Source of the DNA: Dicyema japonicum
Lineage: Eukaryota > Dicyemida > Rhombozoa > Dicyemidae
NCBI GenBank assembly: GCA_011109175.1
Contig: RDEW01000001.1
Span: 2,325,863 to 2,389,862, forward strand
Reading direction: 5' to 3'
DNA: 64,000 nucleotides
Below, one piece after another: positions 1 to 12,120 of the stretch. The position numbers and the translations under genes were made by a program. Numbering within the stretch: the first letter of the stretch is position 1; every line of letters starts with the position of its first letter. The notes under the pieces are model-generated. The model had not been told where the DNA came from and made no database searches. It worked only from the letters and a program-made list of their open reading frames with translations.

Positions 1-700
1 CGAATATCGCAATGGAAGATTACTCCTCCTCCAATGTAAGACTATAATACAAATAACATCAATGGTATGCCGAACTACATCGCTTTCTCGTCAAACACTT
101 TGTGGATATAATTCTTTTCCAAGATACGAAACTTAACCCACGGCGACCAACTCCTAACTTTCCGGGATACTCCGTTTTCAGGCGTTACAGAGGTCATGGA
201 AAAAGAGGAGGCCTTATCACACTAATCAGAAAGCATTTAAAGGTCAGCAATATTTCGGATGACATTCCGGACCCCCTCCTTCAAGACGACACACTGGAAC
301 AACGAACTCTGAGAATTTGCCTACCTTCTCTTCAATTGACAGTTGTCAATATGTGCATACCCTCCACCGACATGCCCCAGGGGCTACTGCCCCGAACTCA
401 AGCGATTCACCCGGTTGGAAAACACACTAATTGGCGGTGACCTTCCGAGGGATATCCAGGTAATTCTGGATCGTCTACAATGTGGGCAATACCCCCTCTC
501 TAACCTTTACAACCTCTACGAGTTGACAAAAGATCACCAATTTGATGAATTAGCACAACGTTCGTCTCCTATGGCTGGACTGACCGATCTACGGGATAGC
601 CCGGCACCTGCGGCGTCCTATTTAATAGCTGCTGGCCTCCTACAAGTAAGTGAGGCCGGGGTTATTTAACTAACTATAATTACATGAACAAAGGAAATAC
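1..700 (+). mobile_element. LINE fragment (endonuclease domain, degraded)
   Basis: From about 90 to 400 the frame reads like the apurinic-endonuclease (EEP) domain of a non-LTR retrotransposon: a stretch ending in DIILFQDTKL, then a GKRGGLITLIRK segment, the usual 'QETKL ... GY ... GGL' layout of LINE endonucleases. A second frame (about 430-560) has a segment like IQVILDRLQCGQYPL that resembles the C-terminal region of LINE polyproteins, so the copy is probably internally deleted. No intact open frame exists and the 5' end is outside the window. Family assignment is inference from motif order. Confidence 0.6.
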
Positions 701-1279
701 TGTCAGTACTCCTAATCTGGTGGGAGGCCTAGTTGCATACTTGGAATTGATAATTAATACCAATGTTTCAGCTAGATTAATATACCTTAAGTTGACGCAA
801 AAGAGTGGGGGAATCTAGTGGCATCAAGAAGTCATATCCTTGGTAATGGTCTTTGGTTCGCCTCGCTAGGTACTTGTTTGAAGTCTACTCTTCTTCGTTT
901 TTTTCCTTCTCTCCATCCGTTCATTAGAGTGGCGGAGTATGATCCCACTTTCTCATGCTAGAATGACCTCAGAGAGGATTATTCCAACTTCACTGCATAA
1001 TTCCTTGGGGAGCTTCTAACGACTTTAAGAACTACGTTTCCTTCTCTTTTCTATGATTCTGAATGAACTTGTGTGATTGAAAGAACTTGTCTCTGAGTTT
1101 GTGAGCATGAGGATTGGATGCACAGAACATTTGCAAGATCAATAAAAACCAATATAATTTATTAGTAGATAAACTTCGTGGTAGAATGATATTTTATGAG
1201 ACAAAGGATGACTTTTACGGTTTTCCATATACAGTGTGTACCGGACTTTTACATTTTGAGATATTTATCTTCGGACAAA
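701..1279. other. No gene recognised; degenerate sequence
   Basis: No coding signal, RNA gene or repeat that I can name. It lies between two LINE fragments and is probably decayed transposon sequence. Confidence 0.4.
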
Positions 1280-1370
1280 GGTTGGGGAAGAAGACTGTCA
1301 CCTTAAAATTGAAATCCCCTTCAGCAAATGTCAGAAGATCCTGGGCGTGACACTGGATACGCGCTTATAA
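1280..1370 (+). mobile_element. Jockey-like LINE RT scrap
   Basis: A short frame reads FSKCQKILGVTLDTRL, the post-palm 'K..LGV.LD..L' motif of Jockey/CR1-type reverse transcriptases. A close relative with the same motif (QKWQKILGVVFDTHMTF) lies near 20630. Only about 30 codons remain before the match is lost. Confidence 0.5.
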
Positions 1371-1639
1371 TTATATTTTCTACTAATAGAAGTTACAAAA
1401 TAACTTAAATAGAGAAATAATAAGTATATCATGAGAAATAACTAAACATAGATAGAACATTATTATAATTCTCGCATGAAACTACATCCCTGATAGACAC
1501 TAATTCCCTATGCGGTTACAGATTTTTCCATCAATGTCATTAAGCTATTTGTCTTCCTTTATTTTTTTTAATTTTTTTGAAATAAAACCCAATTTTTTAT
1601 TTTTATTAAAATTTATTAACAATAAAATATTTTTTATTA

Positions 1640-1860
1640 ACTATGGGGGAGAGCGGCTGCTGACATCACGGAGTAAGCGTTTCCGCGAACAACTGCGATA
1701 CCAATTCTTTGCCTCAGCCAGACCGCTTCCCGCATGTCTTTCTTGCGGTGGGCCAATTTTCCCCCGATTTCCTTTAGGAAAGAGGCTGTAATACTTCCAG
1801 CCGCACCAGACGTCTCGATTGCTACCGGTACAAAACGGTAGCGGTCTCAAACCCAATTTA
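1640..1860 (-). mobile_element. LINE C-terminal (restriction-like endonuclease) fragment
   Basis: A GC-rich island in AT-rich surroundings. In one minus frame it reads VPVAIETSGAAGS, then a WLRQRIGIAVVRGNA segment and a stop. This 'PVA.ET.G..G ... LLQRISVA..RGNA' ending is typical of the 3' end of LINEs with a restriction-like endonuclease. Other frames give open but meaningless peptides. The composition contrast suggests a more recent insertion than the neighbouring fragments. Confidence 0.6.
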
Positions 1861-2349
1861 TTTAATAAAAAATTTAATTTCCTTTATTTATCTCAATTTT
1901 TAAAGTCTATTTATGAACTTTATATTCTGATCCATCCTCCTGTTATACGATAACAAGATTATTAGAGAATTTGGAATACACGTCAATAACAGTGAGTAAC
2001 CAAGAAAATGAATCATTACAGCTTTTAAATCTACAAAATTAAACCATAGGAAATACCTTCTTCAGTCGATAAAATCTACTTGCAATTTTTCATTCGGGGA
2101 GTTAGAAAAAATATGACAAATCTCATCAGATTGTTTCAGAGTCAGGNAGAATAAGCAGACTTCACAATTTTTCTATCAGTGTGAAACAGGTTGTTGGGAT
2201 TGTACAGGGAAATCTCCCAAGAAGGTTCTAGGGAACTTTTGACAAAGAAATAGAAAAATTGTCAAAAAAAACCAAAGGAAACTCCAACTCTTAATCGAGT
2301 CTTCAAACTCTCTGACTCTCTTAAAAGAGAACGCAACAGAATCAAATAC

Positions 2350-4090
2350 AAAATAAAGAAAAGAGTGAGGAGACTAGCCCGGCATACACTGGATAACTTG
2401 GCAAAAGAAGCCGAACGGTACAAAAATGGTGCAAGAATGCTTGCTGCGGTTAGGCAATTATCCCGCAATACCAGACCGGAAAGAATCACGGTTCTTGATG
2501 ATACAGGAAAATTAATAATCAACGGCCAGGAATCAGCAAATAAAATTGCCGCTTTCTACAAAAAACGACTAAATCTCAATGAACACTTGGAACCGTTCGA
2601 AAGAATTCCCAGAGACTTGAATCAAAACATCAGGCATTACGAAGTCGTCTCATCCTTGGGTAAGCTTGAAAATGGCAGAGCCTATTGACCGGACAACGTG
2701 AATGCAGAATTATTGAAATACGCGCCAGACAGGGTGGCTGAGTTAATCTGCACAGTCCTGAACAGAACGTTCAAATGTCACAGTCCATTTGATGCGAGGA
2801 ATGGCACCTTGATCCCAATTCAGAAACCTGGAAAGGAAAGAGGAAATCTAAACAGTCTACGCCCGATTACACTAATGAATACGATAATGAAAATACTCTC
2901 CCTTGAGCTGGATCGTATTTCAGGCCTTGTATATGAGTTCCTGAACCAAAATTAAAGTAGATTCAGACCTGGAAGGTCGACGGCAGACTTTATATGGCGC
3001 CAAATATGGCTGTGGGCCAGCAACACAAAGAAGAAATCTCAATCCTTGGAATTGACCTATTTTGTATTTTCATCACCATCAATCGCAAAAAGCTAATGCA
3101 CGACTGGAGAGTATTCTAGACGAGGATGCATCACGTATGATCAGATTTTTACTCTCCAACACATCCCTATCAGTGCTCGTGGGAAATTACAACTCAATAA
3201 GATTTAAAACCGACACCGACGCACCACAGGGAGACTCGTTATTCCCAGTCCTATTCATAATATACCTGGAGGCATCTCTATTACCTTTCCGGAAAAAGAA
3301 CTGTTTCTCTAACGTGATGGAAGTAATCTACGTCGATGATGGATAGGGATACCGTGGAAACTATACTAAAAGTGATCCCTCAAGGCTTGGAAAACGGGTC
3401 TCTGATAGTAAACCCAGAAAAAACGGAAAAAACTAGCGTATCCCGTTGCACGACGAAAAACGAGAAAAAATGGAGAACATACAAGAAAGTTGGATCTCTC
3501 CTCGGAAACTCGGAGGACGTTATTCACAGGATAGTTCTGGCGGTTGCTTCTTTCGAAAAATTGTGGGCGATCTGGATGCTGCGAAAGTACATAGGCACTC
3601 GCCTTCGAATTCGGTTGTACAACTCCTTTATCGAACCAATTCTACTTTATAACGCGGGATTTGAGGTCTAACCACCAAAGAACTAGAAAACCTCAACTCT
3701 TTCCACAGAAAACAACTACGACTTCTCTTGGGCATCTACTGGCCAAAACGGATAACCAGCGACGAGCTATATAGAATTACTCAAACAACAAAGATTGGGA
3801 ATAAAGTTACTTCTGCGAAATAGCAGCTCTTTGGACATATCCTAAAAGCTTCGGAAATGGCACCGGTCAATCAGGCCATGGAATCATACTTTTCTGTATT
3901 AAACAAAACAACGCATCGAGGTCGACAAAGAACTCACATGCATAAAAAGAAAAATGAAAACAGCAAAGGATCTGAATGATCTTAGGTCGGATGCGAGAAA
4001 CAGGGGAAAATGGAAACGACTCACATCGCGTATTTGGTGAAGCATGGCAATAGTGGATTCTCAAATTAGTTAATTTTTCTGGTTTCGCGG
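2350..4090 (+). mobile_element. RTE-like LINE, reverse transcriptase region, degraded
   Basis: Broken frames cover most of an RTE-type ORF. In order: a pre-RT segment (2365-2690), 'PDNVNAELLKY' and 'LIPIQKPGKERGNLNSLRPITLMN' split across an in-frame stop (2690-2950), 'SRFRPGRSTADF' (about 2956), 'APQGDSLFPVLFIIYLEA' (about 3220), a palm box VIYVDD at about 3325 followed at once by a frameshift, a thumb segment 'LYNSFIEPILLYNAG' (about 3610) and a tail with 'LFGHILKASEMAP' (about 3830). There is no RNase H, as in RTE elements. It ends near a short (TAA)n tract, as do the related copies at about 10.5 kb and 49.9 kb. Stops and frameshifts show it is dead. Confidence 0.75.
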
Positions 4091-5390
4091 AGATTGCTAA
4101 TAATAATACATTGGCTTTAAGGTTGGAAGTTATAATAGTCCACTGAACTCGGCAATAAAGAACTAAGAGAAATCTACTTATGGAAATACGAACATGAGAA
4201 AGAGATTGAAAAAAATTTCACCCAAAAGTGAATATTTGAATTATTATTTATTTGAGAATCAGCTATGGTTGTCCACTAGCTTTATCGCGTGATACCATGA
4301 CGCTCTTGATTCAAAATTTCTGTTTGTTTCTTCGTTCCTCCTTTTCCTTTTCTACTAAAGTGACGTCGTGTGATTCACCTATCTTAAATGGCCCCCAGTG
4401 TAAGATGACACACAAAAAGATCATTCTTTCTTTCCAATACATTGGAGGGATTCTCACATTTNGGATCATTTTTTTTCCCCAATACATTGGAGGGATTCTC
4501 ACATTTGTAAGAAATGGACATCTACTTTTATGCTAGTTCGGAGACTCTTTGACAGTGGGAATAGAATACACTTAATTAGTTTTTAACTTTTTTCTCGGTG
4601 GCTACCTTCAGCCTTTAGCGATACCTTGACAATGAGTCACGTGCTGTCTTGCGATCTCTGGTACGACTTAAACTCGTTATAATTTATTTTCATTTATTAC
4701 TCGTAGTTGGGGTTAACTCTCTGAGTTTACATTTTTAGGTTACATCTCAATCCATTTGAACACTTGAATTTAACCTACAATAAGCGAAAATGAAGAGAAA
4801 AGGTTAAAATTTGAAATGTAGAACTTTAAAAAATAGAATTATAGCATAGCATTTAAAAATTTTTAATTTTTGTTAAAAGAAAAAAAGTAAGGATTTTAAG
4901 TTAAAAGGCCAGGATTGCGAAGACGTTCCAATTGATCACCGCCATTTTGTGGCTTCTCGCCCCTAGAATCTCTTCGAAGTAATTCTTTGTCCGATAGTGG
5001 AGAGAAATGCGTCCTTTTCTCTCCCATTATTAAAACAAAAAATGTCAACTATTTGTTATATCACGTAATCATATAGTTTTTTATATTAGTGTCTTTGAAA
5101 TTTCTGTTTTTCCCATTAAAATTTTCAACTTTTTATTGCCCTCTAAACACAACATGTCGTTACAGAGATCCGTTTAAATCTTAATAGTTACTTCATACTA
5201 CATTTTGAATTTCCTGTTCATTTATGTAATTTCATTATTTTTTGTCTTCACTTCCGTTGGATCTTCCACAAAATCAAAATATTCCATCTTTTATTATGCA
5301 ATGTAAATTTTTTTTGTTATTTATTTATTTATTAATACTCTGAGCAACTGATCTAATCCAGAATAGCTCAAAACTATTGTTCTTAATGAG
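4091..5390. other. AT-rich stretch without a recognised gene
   Basis: Mostly AT-rich sequence. A 27-base segment (CAATACATTGGAGGGATTCT and the next seven bases) occurs twice, at about 4436-4461 and 4480-4506, on either side of the single N at 4462; this looks like an unmerged contig overlap. No conserved protein segment seen. Confidence 0.5.
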
Positions 5391-5459
5391 TCGAGATTAT
5401 TATTAAAAACCAAAAATCACCGACAAATTAAATAACTACATAGCCGTCAGGTGATTCCG

Positions 5460-5800
5460 GCCGCCTCGAGTAGCCATCTCATTCTTGCTCGGTGTTTTTC
5501 GGGTTCCAACTCATTTCCGGATTGGGCGGGGGTTTCTAACTTTATTAAAGGATAGTAAGGCTCCGGTTTTCCTCACTAATTCCTCAAAAGGTGTAGGGTT
5601 TAGAGGTGTCCAAGAAAACCTTTGCAAAATCTTACTGGTCATTTTTGGAAGGTATTGATTTTCTCTATATTCATGTTTGAGAGGTTGGTTCCCCATGCAA
5701 CACACCCGTAAGTTAGAGACAGTTGAATATACTGCACGTAGAGCGAAGATGAGTCGCGATGTTGTACTTGCTTTTTTAGAATCTCCGAACATTCAAAAAA
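5460..5800 (-). mobile_element. LINE RT thumb fragment
   Basis: On the minus strand one frame reads YVQYIQLSLTYGCVAWG, the thumb motif that follows the palm in Jockey/CR1-type reverse transcriptases ('Y...I.P..TYG...WG'), with degraded downstream sequence. A sister copy lies near 28080-28200 (YIQYIKPTINYGCYGEQ). Frameshifts prevent any long open frame. Confidence 0.55.
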
Positions 5801-6163
5801 ATAATAAATTCACAAAACTAATTATATCACATATGGAGTCGTAATTTTCGAAATAGTATTTTACTGCAGCAAACCTTATGACTAGAGGACATCATATATT
5901 TCTAAGAAGATATTGATTTATTATTTGTTGTAGCACTTTTATATTTCTTTGATGAATCGTATGCATCTTAGATTTGTTATTTATTGATTTAGTTTCCTTG
6001 GCTGACAATAAATCAAACGCGTTTATGTTAATTAATTTATTAAATTAAGAAAAAAAGTGAGCAATTAATGATATATCAGCAGCCCTGAGTTTTGGCTATT
6101 CCTTATCAGGATGGCGAGTGAGATTCGCTCAAATAACCAGCAGTATTCACGGGGATCTTTTTT

Positions 6164-6341
6164 AGCATTATTTTTGTATTTCTTAGTATCATAGTGAGTT
6201 ACTTATTAATTGCCCAAAAAGTCTGCTTGTGGATCGCCTAATGATTTACGTCAGCATTATTTTTGTATTTCTTAGCATCATAGTGAGTTACTTATTCATT
6301 TCCCAAAAAGTCTGCTTGTGGATCGCCTAATGATTTACGTC
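6164..6341. repeat. 89-bp direct duplication
   Basis: Two adjacent near-identical copies (6164-6252 and 6253-6341). The period is one of many close to 90 bp in this window, so an unmerged assembly overlap is more likely than a biological tandem repeat. Confidence 0.8.
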
Positions 6342-6484
6342 CATCACATGTATGCCCAAATTGTATAAATTGACTACAAAATGTGTCAAATCAAAACTAA
6401 CCGATTATTTGTAAGTGTTCGATATTATTTTTATGTCAAGGGGCGAAGGAGCAAACTTTAATAAACCAGTTCATAAACAGTCAT

Positions 6485-7790
6485 AGGTTAACAAATTTTT
6501 AGTCTATTGGATTGATGTAAATAAGGCGTACGACTCTGTGGACCATGACTTTCTCTGACGTGTTTTGGACTGTTCTGGCCTCCCAATATGTATTGGAAGG
6601 TTTGTGAAGATTAGCCAATGGAAAGTTATTTTAAATTTCAACAGCGAGAGGATTGGAATTGTTAAATTAATTTGCTGTATATTGCAAGGAGATTCGTAGT
6701 TTTTCAGCTTTTTGTGTTAGTCGTGGATCTTTAAACAAAATTGTAAAATTCCAAAATCGTCCATATCCCAAAGTAATTCATCATTGATGACGTATACAAC
6801 CAATCACTTACTTTTTATTGATAATCTAAAAATATTTGCGGAGAAGGAAGATACAATGTTAAGGATGATGAATGAGATTTATGAGAATTTCATTGTGGTT
6901 GGACTTAGGAGTAGTTTTGAGAAGTCTCCCATGATTTTGAATTTATGAAGGATTTAAAATCTCTAGATGGATATGAAAGGCTGGTACCTCTGAGTTTGCC
7001 AGCATGTCATGAAAAAGGGTGTTTTGAGAGCAATCACCAAGCATGCCTTGTCCGTCTATAATTACTACATTGGCTTAATTGTCATTGAACCGAGGTAGTC
7101 GAGGTACATTAAAGCCTGCTAGCAAATATTGTATATTAATCGTGCTCAACTTGGGAGAGGACCAATTCCTGGCTGATTCGGAAAGAAAGTCTAGCATTTG
7201 TCTTAGATATGATGGCATCCTGCGGTCCTTAAAGCTAAGAAAATACATATGACCACAATCGCAGGATTCCTTGTTTCAAGTACAAGATGGACCCCATCCA
7301 AGTAAGGCTTAGCGCTATCACGGACTATCAACAGAAATCCCTGATGGATAGTATCAGTAGAAAGTCGCTCCACTATATACTTTATGATTGTTGCAAGGAT
7401 AAAAATATTGATGTTGGATTCGCTGAGTGGTTAATCAGTGGCAACAATAGTCCGATGTCTGAGGCTTTGTACTGTCTTCTTCAAGACAAGAATCTGTTTT
7501 TGTGGATAAAGATTAACTATATAATCAAAGTCAAAATGTCGGTGGATCATATGGCTACAGGCTGCAATTGGTTGCCTAACAGCAACTACATTAGAAGACA
7601 TGATGAAGTGGTTATATGCATACATTTGCACTTATGCAAAATGTAGGACATAAGAAGTCAAAGAGACTGAAGACGCATTCTTTCAATTCCATAATCAATC
7701 CGGGTGGACAAATCAATAAAAATACTCAGGTCAGGTTTAATAAACCTGATATTTTTGTCCAAGTAAGAAAAGAAGGGCCTAGAAGCGATT
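6485..7790 (+). mobile_element. R4/Dong-like LINE, degraded
   Basis: The RT starts with WIDVNKAYDSVDHDFL (about 6510) and continues with 'GIVKLICCILQGDS' (about 6655), then NHLLFIDNLKIFAEKED (about 6800), where the catalytic FxDD box reads FIDN. Further on (7287-7646) a better preserved frame ends in a Cys/His cluster, MSVDHMATGCN followed by YIRRHDEVV and IHLHLCK, and then 'NKPDIFVQVRKEG' (about 7740), the start of the restriction-like endonuclease. That order (RT, CCHC-like motif, KPDI nuclease) fits R4/Dong-type elements. Several stops make it inactive. Confidence 0.7.
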
Positions 7791-8099
7791 AGTAATTTTG
7801 ATTTAATTGTGTTCTCAGTAAAATAAAACTTGGTTTTTTAATTAAATTTTATAAATTAATTTATTGAATTTATTATTTTTATATATTTTATAAGTCAGAA
7901 AAAATTAATAAATTTCGAAATATCCTGATTAAAGTATGATCAAAAAATTATAGCATTATAGCATTTAAATGCCTATACTAATGAGGTCCTGAAACCTTCA
8001 AAACTACTTCACCGTTTGAACATCAAACATTCGGAATTAGAACACAAGTCATTGAAATATTTTGAAATAAGAAAACTGGGACATTAAGAAAAAAAGAAA

Positions 8100-8458
8100 A
8101 TTTTGAGGGGCACACATCAATAAATGTGAATGCACTGAGAGCGTTATATTTGGCAGCTAACCGCATTGCTAAGGCTAAAAAGCCATTTACTATGAGTGAA
8201 GAATTAATCTTGGTCTCCTCTAAAGATATAGTAAAATGCTAGGAGGATGATGTAAAAGAGATAGAGCACTAGTGCCTTTATTGGCTAGACTATGACTAGA
8301 CGTTTTGAGGATAACTGAAAACATTCAGGCACAATTTTTGGAAAGGATCAATACATCGATGGTAGATTTAAGTTGGAAGTAAATAGTCTACCCCTGGGCG
8401 GAGGTTAAATCATCTAACGCTTACCTGTCCGTGGCAACAAAAAAGTCGGGGATCACTG
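8100..8458 (+). mobile_element. hAT transposon remnant with right terminal repeat
   Basis: Frames read 'ALRALYLAANRIAKAKKP' and 'SEELILVSSKDIVKC', then 'VPLLAR' and 'RITENIQAQFLERINTS', the N-terminal half of the FAM200/ZBED5-type hAT transposase. Internal sequence is deleted, and the element ends in a terminal inverted repeat whose reverse complement begins CAGTGATCCCCGACTTTTTT (8458 leftwards), the usual hAT end. Stops occur in every frame. Confidence 0.65.
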
Positions 8459-8657
8459 TACTGGGAGACATTGAGTAAAGTCAATTTTAATTACATATTC
8501 AATTAACCATGTTCTCAGTACTGTGAAACACTAGCTCCATGCCATGTTTCCTGCAAATATGAATATGAAGGAGTCGATGATGAAACTGCGGCTCCTCGGA
8601 ATCTTCAACGAAAGAAATCCTAATTAATGGTACAACTAAATGTCATAAATACAATTT

Positions 8658-8913
8658 AATTCAAAATAAACAGTATTTAAGTTAATAAAACTTAAAATTT
8701 GATTTAATTGTAAAATTATTTTGAAAACCAGCTCATGGAGGTTCCAGTGTAAGGCAAGGGTGTAGAGGACCATTGAAGACACGTGAATTCAAAATAAACA
8801 GTATTTAAGTTAATAAAACTTAAAATTTGATTTAATTGTAAAATTATTTTGAAAACCAGCTCATGGAGGTTCCAGTGTAAGGCAAGGGTGTAGAGGACCA
8901 TTGAAGACACGTG
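8658..8913. repeat. 128-bp direct duplication
   Basis: Two adjacent copies of the same sequence, about 8658-8785 and 8786-8913, with no sequence difference I could see. A probable assembly overlap. Confidence 0.8.
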
Positions 8914-9326
8914 GCTGTGTTTTGTGTTTTTGAAGATTGCTTGGGAGTACAATGATTTCTTCCATAAGACTGGACAGTTTGTGGTCTTTTAAAGTTTGAC
9001 AAAGTACGAGTTTTTTTGTTATTTTCAAAAACAGAGAATACATTTTCTCTGATACTCTTAAATCAAATAGTTAATAAAACCTTTATTCTCTGTTCGAAAA
9101 CCCTCGGTGGCCTTGGTTTGGCCGACATTCTAAAGGCAGAGCTGTAGTCCTGTCTATTAGCGCTTCTTTCGTATCCATAGAATCCCGTAGGAAACTTGTG
9201 GTTTATAAGTCACTCAACCCAAAGTCCAGTATGTTCTCTTTTATTGTAAGCAATAAACTCTCTGGGTGGAATGATGTGGCTGTTAATGTCCATACTAACA
9301 ATAATCGCTGTTCAACTATTAAACAA

Positions 9327-9508
9327 TAATCATAACGTTAATAAAATCGATACCCACAAAAGCACATTTCTAATTAACTTTTTCCTTCGATTTACAGAGA
9401 TAGTCAAATATTACTTATAATCATAACGTTAATAAAATCGATACCCACAAAAGCACATTTCTAATTAACTTTTTCCTTCGATTTACAGAGATAGTCAAAT
9501 ATTACTTG
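9327..9508. repeat. 91-bp direct duplication
   Basis: Adjacent identical copies (about 9327-9417 and 9418-9508). The period again is near 90 bp; probable assembly overlap. Confidence 0.8.
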
Positions 9509-10020
9509 GATTCTCTACTAATTGTTTTTCCATAATTTTTCGACAAGGTTCGTCCTCCTAATTTAGGGGACTGTTGCGTAACCCTTGCTAAAGTAAGTCA
9601 TAATTTAAGGGACTGTTGCGTAATCCTTGCCAAAGTATCCCTGTAAATATTGATTTCCGTAAATTTCACTGCATTTTGATTAGCACTCTGTCCGTGGTTT
9701 GAAAGTTTGTCAATTTTTTGTCAATAAAGTCAATAAAATATTTTTTCTATTAATAATTAGCTAAGGGGTTGTCGGAATTTTGAGCTGGTGACGTAACTCC
9801 GATGCACTATGACATGGTTATAGTGCACTTAATGTCTTCATATGTTCGTACCCTTTCGTTATGGACTATGAAAAGATTGGGTATTCGAACTGTCGGAATG
9901 CTTCAATGAATGGGTTTAAATCCCATCTCCTCCAAATCGAAGGATTTTGAACTATTACGCCTTGATGAGGAACAAGGGAATTATTTTGCCAGTAATATAT
10001 GCTTGTTTAAGGAATACAAA
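9509..10020. other. No gene recognised
   Basis: Contains a partial direct repeat around 'GGGACTGTTGCGTAA' (about 9567 and 9608) and AT-rich sequence. No protein or RNA gene identified. Confidence 0.4.
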
Positions 10021-10029
10021 TAAGACATA

Positions 10030-10530
10030 GTGCAATAGAGGTGCCGTCACCACCTCAACCAGAAATCCTTACCGACTTTGTATTCCTTATTGACTTCTCC
10101 GTTCACTCTGGGATCTTTCAATTGCAGAGGACTTATACAACCTTACAAGAAAAACCAACTGGTATGAGATCTAACTAAATATGACGTCTCTGTCTGTTGT
10201 CTACAAGAGACAAAAACGACCGTACAATGTAAAGAACTGTTTGGAAAATTCCGACCGTACAATGTACAGAACTGTTTGGCCTGCCTACATTATGGTCTCG
10301 GATTTGCAGTCCATCAGGACCTGATTCACTACGTTACAAGAGTGTGGACATCGTCTGATATTATAATAGAAATAGCGGACGTCCTGGACTACCTAAAAGA
10401 ACTAGTGGGCAACAAAGAGCATGGTCGAAGCTGACGGAGAGGATGATTCGGAATGCGACACAAGGGAACCTTAACTAATTTTATGTTTTCTCGGGAGTGC
10501 TTTTTAATAATAATATGCTAGATTATACTA
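10030..10530 (+). mobile_element. Internally deleted RTE-like LINE
   Basis: The left part reads SFNCRGL, then YDVSVCCLQETKT and LHYGLGFAVHQDLIHYV (about 10110-10345), a LINE AP-endonuclease start. This passes directly into a 3' end with the (TAA)n-type tail (about 10500-10515) that also closes the elements near 4.1 and 49.9 kb. The reverse transcriptase is missing, so this is a deletion derivative. A 30-base segment ending in AGAACTGTTTGG is repeated at about 10220 and 10255. Confidence 0.6.
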
Positions 10531-11039
10531 CTTCATAATGAACTTTGGTTAATTAAGGTACCATTTTGTCGCACTGACTACTCTCCACTCTTATCCAAGG
10601 CCCCCTATAGTTTGATTACGAAAGCCGGTGTTGTCTTCGGCCATCCTTAAAGTGATCTCCCCCTTTTATTAAAACAAGTCTCCATTATTTGATTTAATGA
10701 TAAGATCAAATTTATTAGTAAGATGAGCCCAATTATTTTCCATTGTCGGATTTATTGTGACCACAGCTACGTTATTGAAACCCTAAAACTACTAAAAAAA
10801 GTTTAAACTAACTAATTAGGTGGTCCCAACCTCAAGTAGTTTCAAGACTCTCCTTGAATGTTCCACCAACGACCCAACTGGTTTCAAGAATAATCAAGAA
10901 ATTAACGTGATGTCATGCGGTTAACCTGTTTTGCATGGAAAAAAACTGTTCGACATGCCCCAGCCCTTTACAATCTTCATAATAGTGGCCTATCAATTTC
11001 TTCGTTTTTTGTCAATTCTGGCTGGCGATATAGTGCTAC

Positions 11040-11715
11040 ATAATTTGTATTGATTTGCTGTTGTTATAAAGTCTTTTTTAATTGGAATTAAATATTCTCA
11101 GAGTAAACAAATAATTTTGATGTCATGCTGGCACAGAACGCCTCCTGAAGAGGTGATCGCATGACACTACGATAAACGAACAAAGAACCCTAAGAAAACG
11201 GAAAAGGACACACTTCACTGTTGTTTTAAAAATAAACGGTCGATTAACACTTATCAAATAATTGAAATTCTATGTTGTTGGTTGATTAAAAATAATTCAA
11301 ATAATTGATTAATTAAATCGTTCAAATAATTGATTTCTACTCCAACACACGCTCTGAATGAAGGTGACAATCTCATTGNATTTGTATTGATTTGCTGTTG
11401 TTATAAAGTCTATTTTAATTGGAATTAAATATTCTCAGAGTAAACAAATAATTTTGATGTCTTCCTGGCACAGAACGCCTCCTGAAGAGGTGATCGCATG
11501 ACGCTACGATAAACGAACAAAGAACCCTAAGAAAACGGAAAAGGACACACTTCACTGTTGTTTTAAAAATAAACGGTCGATTAACACTGATCAAATAATT
11601 GAAATTCTATGTTGTTGGTTGATTAAAAATAATTCAAATAATTGATTAATTAAATCGTTAAAATAATTGATTTCTACTTCAACACACGCTCTGAATGAAG
11701 GTGACAATCACATTG
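11040..11715. repeat. About 337-bp direct duplication around a single N
   Basis: Sequence beginning TTTGTATTGATTTGCTGTTG occurs at about 11045 and again just after the N at 11379, running to about 11715 with about 2% differences. Unmerged contig ends or two haplotypes are the simplest explanation. Confidence 0.8.
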
Positions 11716-11719
11716 AGCT

Positions 11720-12120
11720 TACTTGATGAAACCATTTAAAGCACCTGGGAATGCAGGGACTTAAAGCGATCACAAATATCATTTCTGTCACCATCAACAA
11801 CTGCCGGATTCCTGCATTATGGAAAAATCAAAAATAATCCCAATCCTGAAACCCAAAAAGATCTTTCTGATCCAGGATCTTTCAGACCGATTCTACTACT
11901 ATCTGTAGTGTCGAAGATTGTTGAATGTGTTGTATTGAAACTAATATCGGAGTTTTTTCCCTTCCCAGATTATCAACACAACAACATTTTTAATAGTTTT
12001 CTGGAAGGTACTACATCTGAGTCTTTCCTTAAGGCTTGGACTCAATACCTGTCTCCTTTCTCTATTTTTAATTTTCTCAAATGTTTCTCCCAGTTTTATG
12101 TATGTGTCCTGGATCTTTGA
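11720..12120 (+). mobile_element. Jockey-like LINE, N-terminal RT fragment
   Basis: Frames read 'EKSKIIPILKPKK', 'DLSDPGSFRPILLLSVVSKI' and 'DYQHNNIF', corresponding to RT blocks 0-2 of Jockey-type elements ('P..WK...I.PI.KPKKD..DP.S.RPISLLS...K..E'). The last frame stays open to 12120 but the conserved alignment stops at about 11990. Frameshifted and incomplete. Confidence 0.65.

Noticed and set aside
9900-9930. T-arm-like hairpin ATGGG TTTAAAT CCCAT suggesting a tRNA
   Set aside because: No matching acceptor stem, D-arm or anticodon arm at the right distance upstream.
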